NCBI GenBank assembly: GCA_965279655.1
Contig: OZ257255.1
Coordinates: 2,790,001-2,854,000, forward strand
Reading direction: 5' to 3'
DNA: 64,000 nt
Source of the DNA: SCTM01 sp965279655
Lineage (GTDB): Bacteria; Pseudomonadota; Alphaproteobacteria; Rhodospirillales; Rhodospirillaceae
Shown piece after piece: positions 26,590 through 36,304 of this stretch. Numbering within the stretch: position 1 is the first letter of the stretch; the number at the start of each line of letters is the position of its first letter. The position numbers and the translations under genes were made by a program. The notes below the pieces were generated by a model. It was given only the letters and a program-made list of their open reading frames with translations. It was not told where the DNA came from and did not search any database.

Positions 26590-28491
26590 CTAGATAATCC
26601 GCCGGTCGCGCAGGGCGCGGATGATCGCGTCCGCCGCCGCTTCCGGCGATTCCCGCTCGGTGTGGACATGCACCTCGGGTGCTTCTGGCACTTCGTAGGC
26701 GCTGTCGATGCCCGTGAAATGCGCGAGTTCGCCGGCGCGGGCCTTCTTGTAGAGCCCCTTCACGTCGCGGGCTTCGGCGACCGCCAGCGGCGCGTCGATG
26801 TAGACCTCCAGGAACTCCCCTTCGGGCAGCAGGTCGCGCGCCATCCGCCGTTCGGCGCGGAACGGCGAGATGAACGACACGATCACCACAAGGCCGGCAT
26901 CGGCCATGAGCTTGGCCACCTCGGCGACGCGGCGGACGTTTTCCACGCGGTCGGCATTGGTGAAGCCGAGGTCGCGATTGAGGCCGTGGCGCACGTTGTC
27001 GCCGTCCAGGATGTAGGTGTGGCGGCCTTCGGCGTGGAGCTTCTTCTCGAGGACGTTGGCCACGGTCGACTTGCCGGCGCCGGACAGGCCGGTGAACCAC
27101 AATACGGCGGGCTTCTGGTTCTTGGCCGCGGCGCGGGCCTGGCGGGTGAGATCGAGGGTCTGCCAATGCAGGTTATGGGCGCGGCGCAGGCCATAACGGA
27201 TCATCCCGGCGCCGACGGTCGCATTGGTCATGCGGTCGATGAGGATGAAGCCGCCGAGGTCCTTGTTCTCGGCGTAGGGCGCGAACACCAGGGGCTGGTC
27301 GGTGGAGAGATTGCACTCGGCGATCTCGTTCAGCTCGAGGGTCTTGCCCGCGAGATGTTCGAGTGTATTCACATTGATCTTGAACTTGATGTCGGTGATC
27401 TGGGCGGCCACTGACTTGGCGCCGATCTTCAGCCAGTACTGGCGGCCGGGAAGCAGCGCCTCATCGCTGAACCACACGACATGGGCCTCGAACTGGTCGG
27501 CGACTTCGAGCGGCTTGTCGGCCGCGACCAACACGTCGCCGCGGGAGACATCGATTTCGTCGGTGAGCGTGAGGGTGACGGATTGGCCCGCGATGCCCGC
27601 TTTCAAATCGCCGTCATAGGTGACGACACGGGCGACTTTCGACACCCGGTTCGACGGCAGCGCGCGAATCTCTTGGCCCGGCTTCACGGTGCCCGACACG
27701 ATCGCACCGGCAAAGCCGCGGAAGTTCAGGTCCGGACGGTTGACCCACTGCACCGGCAGCCGGAACGGCTGGTCGCGCAGGAAGTCGTCGTCGATCTGGA
27801 CGTTCTCGAGATGCGCCATCAACGATGGCCCCGTGTACCAGGGCGTCTTCGCGCTCACCTCGGTGATGTTCTCGCCCTTCAGGGCGGACATGGGGATGGG
27901 CTGGATGTTCTTCAGGCCGATCTTGTCGGCGAAGGCGAGGTACTCCGCGACGATGGCGTCGTATTTCTCTTTGGACCAATCGATCAGATCCATCTTGTTG
28001 ACCGCCAGCACCACATGCCGGATGCCGAGCAGTGAGGCGAGGAAGCTGTGGCGGCGGGTCTGGATCAGCACGCCTTTGCGGGCATCGATCAGCACGATGG
28101 CAAGGTCGGCGGTGGAGGCACCGGTGACCATGTTGCGGGTGTACTGCTCGTGGCCGGGCGTATCGGCGACGATGAACTTGCGCTTTTCCGTCGAGAAATA
28201 GCGGTAGGCCACGTCGATGGTGATGCCCTGCTCCCGCTCCGCGGCGAGGCCGTCCACCAGCAGCGCGAAATCGATGTCGCCGCCCTGGGTGCCGACCTTC
28301 TTGGAATCCGCTTCCAGCGCCGAGAGCTGGTCCTCGAACACCATCTTCGAGTCGTAGAGCAGCCGGCCGATGAGGGTCGACTTGCCGTCGTCCACGGACC
28401 CGCAGGTCAGGAAGCGCAGCAGCGTCTTGTGCTGGTGCTTCTCGAGGTATGACCCGATATCGGTCGCGATGAGCTTGTCGATGTGGGCCAT
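26590..28491 (-). CDS. cysNC: Bifunctional sulfate adenylyltransferase subunit 1 / APS kinase
   Basis: 633 residues. The N-terminal CysN GTPase part (about 20-430) has CGSVDDGKSTLIGRLL, DTPGHEQYTRNM and NKMDLIDWS. The C-terminal APS kinase (about 455-630) has WFTGLSGAGKSTVANVLE (P-loop), DGDNVRHGLNRDLGF and SFISPFRAERRMAR. With CysD it makes APS from sulfate and ATP, driven by GTP hydrolysis; the kinase then makes PAPS. It overlaps the cysD stop by one base (TAATG). PAPS can serve cysteine synthesis or sulfation; no PAPS reductase or sulfotransferase is visible here. Confidence 0.95.
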   Translation of the reverse strand: MAHIDKLIATDIGSYLEKHQHKTLLRFLTCGSVDDGKSTLIGRLLYDSKMVFEDQLSALEADSKKVGTQGGDIDFALLVDGLAAEREQGITIDVAYRYFSTEKRKFIVADTPGHEQYTRNMVTGASTADLAIVLIDARKGVLIQTRRHSFLASLLGIRHVVLAVNKMDLIDWSKEKYDAIVAEYLAFADKIGLKNIQPIPMSALKGENITEVSAKTPWYTGPSLMAHLENVQIDDDFLRDQPFRLPVQWVNRPDLNFRGFAGAIVSGTVKPGQEIRALPSNRVSKVARVVTYDGDLKAGIAGQSVTLTLTDEIDVSRGDVLVAADKPLEVADQFEAHVVWFSDEALLPGRQYWLKIGAKSVAAQITDIKFKINVNTLEHLAGKTLELNEIAECNLSTDQPLVFAPYAENKDLGGFILIDRMTNATVGAGMIRYGLRRAHNLHWQTLDLTRQARAAAKNQKPAVLWFTGLSGAGKSTVANVLEKKLHAEGRHTYILDGDNVRHGLNRDLGFTNADRVENVRRVAEVAKLMADAGLVVIVSFISPFRAERRMARDLLPEGEFLEVYIDAPLAVAEARDVKGLYKKARAGELAHFTGIDSAYEVPEAPEVHVHTERESPEAAADAIIRALRDRRII

Positions 28492-29420
28492 TAGAAATAG
28501 CCCTCTTGCTTCTTCTTCTCCATGGACGCGGCGCCGTCATGATCGATCATGCGGCCCTGGCGCTCGGAGCTGGTGGTCAGAAGCATCTCCTGGATGATGC
28601 CCGTCAGCGTGTCGGCGGTGCTTTCGATCGCGCCGGACAGCGGGTAGCAGCCCAGCGTGCGGAAGCGCACGTTCTTGGTGACCGGCGTCTCGCCCGGCCG
28701 GAAGCGCATGCGCTCGTCGTCGGCCATGATCCAGGTGCCGTCGCGGTTGACCACGGGCCTTTCGGCGGCGAAGTACAACGGCACGATCGGGATTTCCTCG
28801 AGCAGGATGTATTGCCAGATGTCGAGCTCGGTCCAGTTCGACAATGGGAACACGCGGATCGATTCACCGGCATGCTTGCGGGCGTTGTAGAGGCGCCAGA
28901 GTTCGGGGCGCTGGTTCTTGGGGTCCCAGCGGTGATTGGCGCTGCGGAAGGAGAAGATGCGCTCCTTGGCGCGGCTCTTCTCTTCGTCGCGGCGCGCGCC
29001 GCCGAAGGCGGCGTCGAACTTGTAGTAGTCCAGCGCCTGCTTGAGGCCTTGGGTCTTCATGATGTCGGTATGGACCGCTGAGCCGTGATCGAAGGGGTTG
29101 ATGCCCTTCTCCACGCCTTCCGGGTTCATGTGGACCAGCAGTTCCATGCCGGTCTCGCGCGCCATGCGGTCGCGCATCTCGTACATGGCCTTGAACTTCC
29201 AGCCGGTATCCACGTGCAGCAGCGGAAACGGCGGCTTGGCGGGATAGAACGCCTTCATCGCCAGCCGCAGCATCACCGCGGAGTCCTTGCCGATGGAATA
29301 GAGCATGACCGGGCGTTCGCACTCGGCGGCGACCTCCCGGAAGATATGGATGCTCTCGGCCTCCAGCCGCTGGAGGTGGGTCAGGCGCTCGGGCGAGATG
29401 GGATCGATGGAAGGGGTCAC
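28491..29420 (-). CDS. cysD: Sulfate adenylyltransferase subunit 2
   Basis: 309 residues, usual length. It is a PAPS-reductase-fold ATP pyrophosphatase: the PP-loop is MLYSIGKDSAVMLRL near residue 40, followed by HVDTGWKFKAMYEMRDR, and the C-terminal RFRTLGCYPLSGAIES near 258 is typical of CysD. It forms the catalytic subunit of ATP sulfurylase with CysN. First gene of cysD-cysNC, with about 73 nt of upstream spacer. Confidence 0.96.
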   Translation of the reverse strand: MTPSIDPISPERLTHLQRLEAESIHIFREVAAECERPVMLYSIGKDSAVMLRLAMKAFYPAKPPFPLLHVDTGWKFKAMYEMRDRMARETGMELLVHMNPEGVEKGINPFDHGSAVHTDIMKTQGLKQALDYYKFDAAFGGARRDEEKSRAKERIFSFRSANHRWDPKNQRPELWRLYNARKHAGESIRVFPLSNWTELDIWQYILLEEIPIVPLYFAAERPVVNRDGTWIMADDERMRFRPGETPVTKNVRFRTLGCYPLSGAIESTADTLTGIIQEMLLTTSSERQGRMIDHDGAASMEKKKQEGYF

Positions 29421-29493
29421 GTCCTAGAGTCTCTCGAAAATGACGGCCCTTGAGGACGCGCCAGGGGCCGTTCGGACCGAAACGGCGGTCCCT

Positions 29494-30432
29494 CTAGCCG
29501 ATGGGCACTTCCTCTTCGAGGAAGCGGAGAAGATCGTACTCTCTGTAGCGGGCTTCGTATTGCATGAAGAGCAGCCACGAAACGACCTTCTGGAAGAGTT
29601 TGTCCTGTTCGGTGAGCAGGAAGATATTTTCTCCTTCCGTACGCAGCTCCTGTGGCATGACCTTCTCCGGGTCGAAGCCGACCCACACCAGCCGCCGGTA
29701 GGCGTTGATCAGCTCCAGGTGGAGCCGCTTTACCCGGTCCATATTCGGGTCTTCCTTGCCGTAGGGGGCCGAGCTCTCATCCGCATGGATCGACGGCGCC
29801 GTCAGGAATGGGATGGTCACCAAACCCTTGAGCGTGCGGTAGTACAGCAGACCGCGCAGGCACAGGTCGAAGGGGATATCCAGCTTGCCGCTCGCGTGAG
29901 CAACCGTTTCATCCAAACATTCGAGGAACTTCCGCTTGGACTTGCGATTGACGATGTAGGAGCCCGAACCGGCGTAAGCGTACGGAAAATCGCCCAGGTC
30001 GATCAGGCGCACCTTGTTGCGGTAATTCGTGTTGCGACGCAGCTTGTAGAAGCGTGGGAACTCCACCGCGCTCATGAGCGAGACCTCAGGATGGATGATA
30101 TCCCACGTGTCCTCACCGAGGGTGTCGATCACCTTTTCCAACAGCGGCCCGGTCTTGTCGCAGAACTGGATGTCGTCTTCGGCGATGTACAGATGGCGAT
30201 CCGTGTCGACCTGCCGCCGCAGACAGCCGATGTGGCTGAGGAAGTTGCCCTTGTAGGCGCCGTTGAGGGTGCCGGGCGCCGCGAGGACCGGCGGCGACGT
30301 GGCGTCCACAGCCGCGAAGCGGGTCAACGTCCAGCGAGAGGAGAAGTTGCTTTCCGCGAAGCTCTGCTCGACCTTCGCGCGCCGATCGGGGGAGCGATCG
30401 AGATTGATGTAGTGGATATCGATGTCGGTCAT
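29494..30432 (-). CDS. Glycosyltransferase family 25 protein
   Basis: 312 residues. INLDRSPDRRAKVEQSF at the N-terminus and LYIAEDDIQFCD near residue 93 are the GT25 signatures (LPS galactosyltransferase / procollagen-galactosyltransferase-like). GSGSYIVNRKSKRKFL and the DIPFDLCLRGLLY region fit the C-terminal half. Cytoplasmic; GT25 enzymes act on LPS, glycans or, in eukaryotes and some viruses, on protein hydroxylysine. It is the last gene of a run radical SAM - methyltransferase - methyltransferase - GT25. Confidence 0.85.
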   Translation of the reverse strand: MTDIDIHYINLDRSPDRRAKVEQSFAESNFSSRWTLTRFAAVDATSPPVLAAPGTLNGAYKGNFLSHIGCLRRQVDTDRHLYIAEDDIQFCDKTGPLLEKVIDTLGEDTWDIIHPEVSLMSAVEFPRFYKLRRNTNYRNKVRLIDLGDFPYAYAGSGSYIVNRKSKRKFLECLDETVAHASGKLDIPFDLCLRGLLYYRTLKGLVTIPFLTAPSIHADESSAPYGKEDPNMDRVKRLHLELINAYRRLVWVGFDPEKVMPQELRTEGENIFLLTEQDKLFQKVVSWLLFMQYEARYREYDLLRFLEEEVPIG

Positions 30433-30450
30433 GGAATGCGGCCTAGCGGC

Positions 30451-31041
30451 TTATTTCTTCGCGAAGGCCCAGACCATCAACGGCACGTCAGGCTCGTTTT
30501 CGAGGGAATGTTGGGTGGCGTCGTAGGGTTCGCCGCGATAGACCGAGCCCTTGAAGTTGCCGTTCACGCACGCACGGTTGCCCCAGGAGCCGGTGTGAAC
30601 GTTCTGCGGCGCGAAGCCGCCGTATTCAAGCAGGTTGATGAGGCCGTTTTCCGTCCAGCGCGTGTAGTCGTTGGGATGACCGTGGACGCGGATGAAGAAC
30701 GGCACGGTGATCAGGAGATACCCGCCGGGCGCGAGGCTGCGGTACATGCTCTGAGCCGCGATCCAGGGCATGGGCACGTGTTCCATCACCTGTTCGGCGA
30801 TCACGACATCGAACAGACCGCCGCCGTTCTTGACCGCGATCTGTTTCGAGACGTCGAACGCCGGGTAAGCGGCGACGGCGTATTCCTTGAAGCCGAAGTC
30901 GTGCCAGGCAGTGCCGGAAATCTCGAGCGCGCACATATCCGCATAATTGATCTGACGCATCAGACGCCGCGTTTCGCGGTCCATCACAATGCGGCACCAA
31001 TGCGTGGCGGGAGCGGTGATGTCGCTGACGACTTCAGACAC
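30451..31041 (-). CDS. Class I SAM-dependent methyltransferase (Methyltransf_11-like)
   Basis: 196 residues. The nucleotide-binding first motif is degenerate (ALEISGTAWHDFG), but the acidic YPAFDVSKQ, the FDVVIAEQVMEHVPMPW and the SLAPGGYLLITVPF blocks are those of Methyltransf_11 enzymes in glycan clusters. The tail is short and no membrane segment is seen. It is separated from the methyltransferase upstream by 54 nt. Substrate unknown. Confidence 0.78.
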   Translation of the reverse strand: MSEVVSDITAPATHWCRIVMDRETRRLMRQINYADMCALEISGTAWHDFGFKEYAVAAYPAFDVSKQIAVKNGGGLFDVVIAEQVMEHVPMPWIAAQSMYRSLAPGGYLLITVPFFIRVHGHPNDYTRWTENGLINLLEYGGFAPQNVHTGSWGNRACVNGNFKGSVYRGEPYDATQHSLENEPDVPLMVWAFAKK

Positions 31042-31095
31042 AGACAGGATCCTCCGGCGCGACCGCGCCCGGCATCCGGGGACTAAGTCGGCAGA

Positions 31096-31806
31096 CTAGG
31101 AGTTTCCTGCGGAAATGGTGAAGAAAGCATTGCCTTTGGCGAATGCATCGGTCCAGTTCTGCTTCATACCCGGAAAGGTATGAGCGAACTGGTCGATGTG
31201 CCATCCGGTGCTTTCGAACAGGGACCACCACCACTGCACGCTCTTGGCCGTCACGTGGGTGACGTCCTTGTCGTATTCCGGCACAACGAACTTTCCGCAA
31301 GTGTCGTCCGCCGCCACGGGAATGGCCGCGAAGATCTTCTTGCAGGATTTACGCGCCGTCGGCAGCAGATCGCGCAGGTCGTCTTCGGCGATGTGCTCGA
31401 GCACGTCTTTGGCGATCATCAGGTCGTACTCGGCGCGGAAGCAGGCTTCGTCACCGTGTCCGGTGATGTGCCGGCACTGCTGCTTCACAGCCGCATCGAC
31501 AAAGTCGATGGCATAGCGGGACACGTCCACGCCTTCGGCATTGATGCCGAGGATACGGAAGGCCTTCACCAGGTAGCCCTTCGCGCAGCCGTAATCGAGC
31601 ACGCGGTCGTTGCGAGAAATGCCAAGATTCATGATCATGAAGTGGGCCATGCGGATGGTGAGTTCGGGCATCCAGCTGTAGTTCATATAGCCCGACTTGC
31701 CGACGATGGCGCCGCGTTCGTAGTAATCCTCGTCGTAGATATCGATCGACACGCGCCGTGAGGACACGGGTGCGCCATCGGCCACAAGGCGAAGCTTCTC
31801 GCTCAT
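31096..31806 (-). CDS. Class I SAM-dependent methyltransferase
   Basis: 236 residues. Motif I is VLDYGCAKGYLVKAFRILG near residue 69, then GVDVSRYAIDF and LMIAKDVLEHIAEDDL. Family members occur next to sugar and surface-polymer genes. The start overlaps the stop of the radical SAM gene (31803-31806, ATGA), so the two are translationally coupled and probably act in one pathway. Confidence 0.8.
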   Translation of the reverse strand: MSEKLRLVADGAPVSSRRVSIDIYDEDYYERGAIVGKSGYMNYSWMPELTIRMAHFMIMNLGISRNDRVLDYGCAKGYLVKAFRILGINAEGVDVSRYAIDFVDAAVKQQCRHITGHGDEACFRAEYDLMIAKDVLEHIAEDDLRDLLPTARKSCKKIFAAIPVAADDTCGKFVVPEYDKDVTHVTAKSVQWWWSLFESTGWHIDQFAHTFPGMKQNWTDAFAKGNAFFTISAGNS

Positions 31807-33392
31807 GGGAAATTCTCATGCTGGAGGTTGGCCGGCACCTTGATGTCGTCGTAGCTCTCGCGCGTCGCCAACGCCTTCACTTGCGCATTATTCCGCATGA
31901 AGAGGCAGGAGTGACAGATGTCGCGCGGGTCGAAGAACGGATGCAGCTTCTCGTTGAACAGCCGCGACACTTGGGTATTCGGGACGGTGCCCCACTTGGA
32001 GGAATTGAAGCGGCGCTCGGAATTCGTGCGTGTGACTTCCATGCTGTCGTCGGCGAGCACGGTGACGGAATCGCACGGATAGCAGTAAGAGTGGCCGTTC
32101 TCTTCGTGGCCGGTCGTGTCCCAGAACACGTTGTAGGACTGAAGCATGCATTGGCCCTTGTCCCACAAGGTCTGCGCCTCGTCTTCCGTGCCGTGATACT
32201 TCAGCTGCTGGAAGACGCGCGACGTTGCCACGCCGGAATCATTGATGAGGCCGAGGCCATGCAGTTTTTCCGCCAGATTGTGGTGCGCCTGAAGCTGGGC
32301 AGAGCGGCCGAGATTGCAGTCGGTCAAGACACGCGCGTACTCGAAGCCGTTCTCCCTGGCCGAGGCGTCGATCCGGCTCAGGATGTCGTCCTCCGCCCAC
32401 GGGCCGTCCACGTAGGAGTATCCGACGGTGATCTTGGGATTGTTCTTGAGGATCGCCGGGATGTACTGCCGTTCGAACTTCCCGTCCGGATAGAACGACG
32501 ACGCTTCCGCCGGCGTGACGGAAATGCGCACCCACTTGAAGTTCTGGTAGACGTCCTCCGGGATCTTCTCCGGAAAGCCGTTGGTGATCAGGCCGAGATC
32601 GATGTCGCGCTCGGAGAGCCAGCGGACGAACTCGGTGAAATGCGGCCACAGGTTTGGCTGCCCGCCGCCCGACAGGATCAGCCCGCGCAGGCGAATGTCT
32701 TGTCCCGTGAGCTTCTTGTAGGCCTCGTTGTACTTCGGAAAATGCGTGCGGTTGTATTCGGCCTGATCGTCGTACAACGCGGTGATGAAAGCCTTGGCCT
32801 CGTCGAGAGTCACGGAGTCCCGCTTGTTGCGCGAGATCGTGGAGCAGAAATGGCAGCGCGAGGAACAGACTTGGTGATTGGTCAACGTCGCGCGGATGAT
32901 GCTGCCGAAGCCTGTGTCGCGCAGCTTCTGGAAGATCGGCCAGTGTGCGTTGAGCTTCGCGCCGGTGGCGGTGAAACTGTTCTCGGTGTTGCCGAGTTTG
33001 TGACGCACGCTCTCGGGCGTTGGCGCGGCGCGGCGCGGCGCCAGACGCCCCTGCTCCAGGTCACGCGCGAAAATGTTGAAGGATTCGGTGTGTCCGCGGC
33101 GCTCGAAGTTCTCGAAGATGAACTTGGCCACGTCGGGCGTGATCGGCGGCCGGTCGAGGACGTTGCCGTTTTCGTCGAGCTTGACGTAGTGCGTGTGACT
33201 GGCGCGATGGCCGGTGGACGACGTCAGGACCAACTCCGCGCGCCCCAGGCGCTTCTGCAGCGCATAGGAAAGGCGGAAACCGCCGGTTTCTTGCAGGCCC
33301 GCGGGGCCCGCACCGCTGGCGGCATCGATGAAGGATTGCAGCTCGGAGCCCGCCCCGGTCGCCGGAATCGCCCCCTGATCGGTACGGAGCAT
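31803..33392 (-). CDS. Radical SAM protein with C-terminal extra cysteine motifs
   Basis: 529 residues. The cluster-binding CxxxCxxC appears as CSSRCHFC near residue 172, followed by an LILSGGGQPNLWPHF segment with the GGE-like SAM-binding role. The C-terminal region has CYPCDS and CHSC, which could hold an auxiliary iron-sulfur cluster as in SPASM/twitch proteins. The first 150 residues are a separate domain I do not recognise. It is 109 bp downstream of the 879-residue octad-repeat gene on the same strand and coupled to a methyltransferase, so modification of a protein or sugar in that system is possible but unproven. Confidence 0.82.
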   Translation of the reverse strand: MLRTDQGAIPATGAGSELQSFIDAASGAGPAGLQETGGFRLSYALQKRLGRAELVLTSSTGHRASHTHYVKLDENGNVLDRPPITPDVAKFIFENFERRGHTESFNIFARDLEQGRLAPRRAAPTPESVRHKLGNTENSFTATGAKLNAHWPIFQKLRDTGFGSIIRATLTNHQVCSSRCHFCSTISRNKRDSVTLDEAKAFITALYDDQAEYNRTHFPKYNEAYKKLTGQDIRLRGLILSGGGQPNLWPHFTEFVRWLSERDIDLGLITNGFPEKIPEDVYQNFKWVRISVTPAEASSFYPDGKFERQYIPAILKNNPKITVGYSYVDGPWAEDDILSRIDASARENGFEYARVLTDCNLGRSAQLQAHHNLAEKLHGLGLINDSGVATSRVFQQLKYHGTEDEAQTLWDKGQCMLQSYNVFWDTTGHEENGHSYCYPCDSVTVLADDSMEVTRTNSERRFNSSKWGTVPNTQVSRLFNEKLHPFFDPRDICHSCLFMRNNAQVKALATRESYDDIKVPANLQHENFP

Positions 33393-33501
33393 TGGATTTC
33401 CATTCCTCGGGGCACGTCCGCCCCCAACCGCGAGTGGTTCAAGAGAGCTTAATACGACGGCGGTCTTAATTTTTGGTTTCCGGCCGGGGCCGAGGCTAAC
33501 T

Positions 33502-36141
33502 CTAACGTACCGACAAGAGGGCCGCCACCTGCGCCACGCTCATGGAACTGATCTGGGTGGTTGTGATACCCGCCAACTGTACCTGCGCCAGACCGGAGAT
33601 TTCCGTGGTTGTCAGGCCCTGCACCTGCGTCGTGCTGAGAGCCGAGAGCTGGGTGGTCTTCAGACCCCGGATTTGGGCCACGGACAGCACGGACAGATCG
33701 GTGGAGGTCAAGGATGTGATCTGTGTCGTCGTGAAGGAGCCGATCTGGGATGCCGTGAGGCCAGTGACGGCCGTGGTTGTCAGCGAGGCGATGGTCGTGG
33801 TGCTCAGGTTCACGATCTGGCCGGTCGTCAGCGCGGCGAGTTGAGACCCCGTCAACGCGCCCAGCTGGGTCACCGTCAGCGATCCCGCGGATGTCGAGTT
33901 AAGGTTCGCGAATTGGGTGGGCGTGAGCGCGCCGATCTGCGTGGAGCTCAGGATGCCCACGTCCGTGGAATCCAGGTTGGACAGCTGCAATATGGACAGT
34001 GCCGCCAACTGAGCGCCCGTCAGCGAGGCTACCTGGGTCGACGTCAGGGCGCGGACATTGGTGGTGTTGAGACCCTTCATCTGCTGCGTCGTGAGCCCAC
34101 CCAACTGGGTGGTTTGTATTGCCACGATATCGGCCGTGGTCAGCGCATTCAGCTGCATGGCGGTGAGCACCGCCACCTGGGTTGTCGTCAGGGTCGTTAC
34201 CTGGGTGGTGGTGAGGGAATGCATCACCGTGGAGTTGAGCCCCCGCACCTGAGTCGATGTGAGCGCGGCCAGGTTTGTCGTGGTGAGCAGCGAAAGCTGC
34301 GTGGTGTTCAATCCAGCGATCTGGCTCAGGGTGAACCCCAGGATCTCGGTGGTCGTCAGACCATTGATATTGGTGGTGCTCAAAGCGCCGATTTGCGAGC
34401 CCGTGAGGGCGGAGATCTGCGTACCCGAGAAGACCGTCAGCTGGGTCGTGGTCAACTGCCTGATGGCGGTCGTGTTCAGGCCCTGGAGTTGGGTCGGCGT
34501 CAACGCCGCGATCTCGGTTGTCGTGAAGACACCGATGGCTGTTGTTGTGAGCGAATTCAGCTGTCTGGCCGTTAGCGCCGCAAACTGGGTCCCCTCCAGC
34601 GCGGTGACTTGGGTCGTGGTCAGGGCGCCCAAGACTGTCGCATTGAGGCTGCGCAGCTGAGAGGTCGTCAACGCGCCGATCTCGGTCGTGGTCAGGGCCA
34701 CAACGCTCGTCGTGGCGAGGGCGTTGATCTGCGAACCGAGGAGGGCCGCGACTTGCTGCGTGGTGAGACTGGTGATCTGGGTCGTGTTCAGCGCCCGCAG
34801 GAAGGATGTGCTGACCCCCTTCACCTGCGTCACGGTCAAGGCGGCAACGTTGGTGGTGTCGAGCGCCGCCACCCCGGTCGTCGTCAGGGCGCCGAGCTGA
34901 AGCCCCGTCAATGCGGCGATAGCGGACGTCGTCAATGACGCCACTTGAGGCCCGTTGAGCACGCGAACTTCCGTTGTCGTCAAACCCTGGACTTGGGTCG
35001 ACTGCAGGGCCGATATCTGAGTGGTGGTCAGGGCGGAGATGATCGAGGTGCCGAGGGACGCGATCTGCGACGAACGCAGACTGGCGATCCCCGTGGTCGT
35101 CAGGACTGTGATGTTGGTGGTGGTCAGGGCGTTGAACTGAGTCGTCGTCAGCGCCGCGAACTGGGTGGTCGAGAACGACGTCAGCTGGGTGGTATCCAGC
35201 GCCCGAATGCCGGAGGTGGTCAGCGCCTTGATTTGTAAGGCTGAAAGGGCGCTGATTTCCGTGGTCGTCAGGGCAGCGACGTTGGTGGAGTTCAGCGCCG
35301 CCAATTGTGCAGCGGTCAATGCACCAACCTGACCCGTGCTCAGCGCGGCGACCTGGGTGGTGGTCAACCCGGAAATGCCGGATGTGCTGATGCCCTTGAT
35401 CTGCGCTGAGGTCAGGACCTCAAGCTCGGTCGTCGTGAGGACAGAGATCTGAGTCCTGTCAAACGTCACCAACTGAGCGGCCGACAGCGCTCCGATCTGG
35501 GTTGTGGTGAGGATCGCCACCTCTGTCGTCGTCAGGTTGTCGATCTGGGTGGAGTTCAGCACAGCCATCTGGGCCGACGTCAACGCGACGACCTGGGTCG
35601 AATTGAGCAGACCGAACGTCGTGCTATTGAGGCCCTTGATCTGGGCGACGGTCAGCGCGGCGACGGCCGTGGTCGAGAGTGCGTCGACATTGGTCGAGCC
35701 CAGGGCATTGAGCTGAGTGGCCGTGAACGCGGTGATCTGCGTGGTGGACAGCGACGTGATGATCGTCGTGGTCAGCGCCGCGCCCGGTCCGCCGACCAGG
35801 GCCCCCAGGGAGGTGGACGAGAGGGCGCCGATTTGCGTGGTGCTAAGGACGGCAACGTCCGTGGTCTCCAGACCCGACACTTGGGTGGACGACAGCGCCG
35901 TGAACTGTGTGGCCGTCAGACTGGAGACCTGGGTCGTGTCCAGTGTCCTCAGGAATGTCGTCGAGAGACCTTTGATCTGACTGCTGACCAGGCCCGCGAC
36001 CTGCGTGGTCGACAAGGTGGAGATCGACGTCGTCGTGAAAAAGCCGAGCTCGACGGCGTCGAACGCCGCGATCTCGGTGGTTGTCAGGCTGGCGATCTGG
36101 GTCGTCGTGATCGCGAGGATTGCGGTTGAACTCAGACTCAT
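33502..36141 (-). CDS. Octad-repeat protein, 879 residues (likely type I secreted)
   Basis: The whole chain is Met-Ser followed by 109 octads and the tail LLSVR (2 + 109 x 8 + 5 = 879), with no break in register. Octads follow L-[TS]-x-x-[QE]-[VIL]-x-[AGS], for example LTTTQVAA and LSTTQVAG. Repeats are diverged, and no strict higher-order period is seen. It has one GGPG interruption that still keeps register. No cysteine, tryptophan or signal peptide was seen, and no GGxGxD RTX motif. The first 12 and last 5 octads align with those of the 2375-residue paralogue, suggesting shared end caps and a shared C-terminal secretion signal. The ATG overlaps the stop of a 34-codon ORF. Function unknown; an extracellular structural or adhesive role is inferred. 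Confidence 0.82.
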   Translation of the reverse strand: MSLSSTAILAITTTQIASLTTTEIAAFDAVELGFFTTTSISTLSTTQVAGLVSSQIKGLSTTFLRTLDTTQVSSLTATQFTALSSTQVSGLETTDVAVLSTTQIGALSSTSLGALVGGPGAALTTTIITSLSTTQITAFTATQLNALGSTNVDALSTTAVAALTVAQIKGLNSTTFGLLNSTQVVALTSAQMAVLNSTQIDNLTTTEVAILTTTQIGALSAAQLVTFDRTQISVLTTTELEVLTSAQIKGISTSGISGLTTTQVAALSTGQVGALTAAQLAALNSTNVAALTTTEISALSALQIKALTTSGIRALDTTQLTSFSTTQFAALTTTQFNALTTTNITVLTTTGIASLRSSQIASLGTSIISALTTTQISALQSTQVQGLTTTEVRVLNGPQVASLTTSAIAALTGLQLGALTTTGVAALDTTNVAALTVTQVKGVSTSFLRALNTTQITSLTTQQVAALLGSQINALATTSVVALTTTEIGALTTSQLRSLNATVLGALTTTQVTALEGTQFAALTARQLNSLTTTAIGVFTTTEIAALTPTQLQGLNTTAIRQLTTTQLTVFSGTQISALTGSQIGALSTTNINGLTTTEILGFTLSQIAGLNTTQLSLLTTTNLAALTSTQVRGLNSTVMHSLTTTQVTTLTTTQVAVLTAMQLNALTTADIVAIQTTQLGGLTTQQMKGLNTTNVRALTSTQVASLTGAQLAALSILQLSNLDSTDVGILSSTQIGALTPTQFANLNSTSAGSLTVTQLGALTGSQLAALTTGQIVNLSTTTIASLTTTAVTGLTASQIGSFTTTQITSLTSTDLSVLSVAQIRGLKTTQLSALSTTQVQGLTTTEISGLAQVQLAGITTTQISSMSVAQVAALLSVR

Positions 36142-36242
36142 GGCGCGGCCGCCTCAAGCAAGCGCTGCGCGACGCCGCGGAGGTCTTTCGCGTACCCGGT
36201 CCAGTTCCAGCGTGATGCGGTCAAAACCATACACGTACGCAT
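36138..36242 (-). CDS. 34-codon ORF coupled to the 879-residue repeat gene (leader or gene remnant)
   Basis: AGGAG stands 5 nt before ATG at 36242. The ORF reads MRTCMVLTASRWNWTGYAKD and continues as a Leu/Arg-rich helix to the stop TGA at 36138-36140, which overlaps the next gene's ATG (ATGA). The ribosome-binding site is better than that of the repeat gene itself, so this ORF may drive its translation. The sequence around RWNWTGYAKDL resembles the last helix of GT4-type glycosyltransferases, so it may be the scar of a lost gene. Confidence 0.45.
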   Translation of the reverse strand: MRTCMVLTASRWNWTGYAKDLRGVAQRLLEAAAP

Positions 36243-36271
36243 AACCACTCCTGTCTTGCAGGAGAATACGA

Positions 36272-36304
36272 AAGGGGCCGAACCATTACTAGGTCCGGCC
36301 CCTT
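36272..36304 (-). terminator. Terminator downstream of the giant repeat gene
   Basis: On the minus strand AAGGGGCCG pairs with CGGCCCCTT across a 15-nt loop, followed by TTCGTATT. It is 27 nt after the stop of the 2375-residue gene and before the 34-codon ORF, so the two repeat genes may be separately transcribed or attenuated. Confidence 0.65.
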
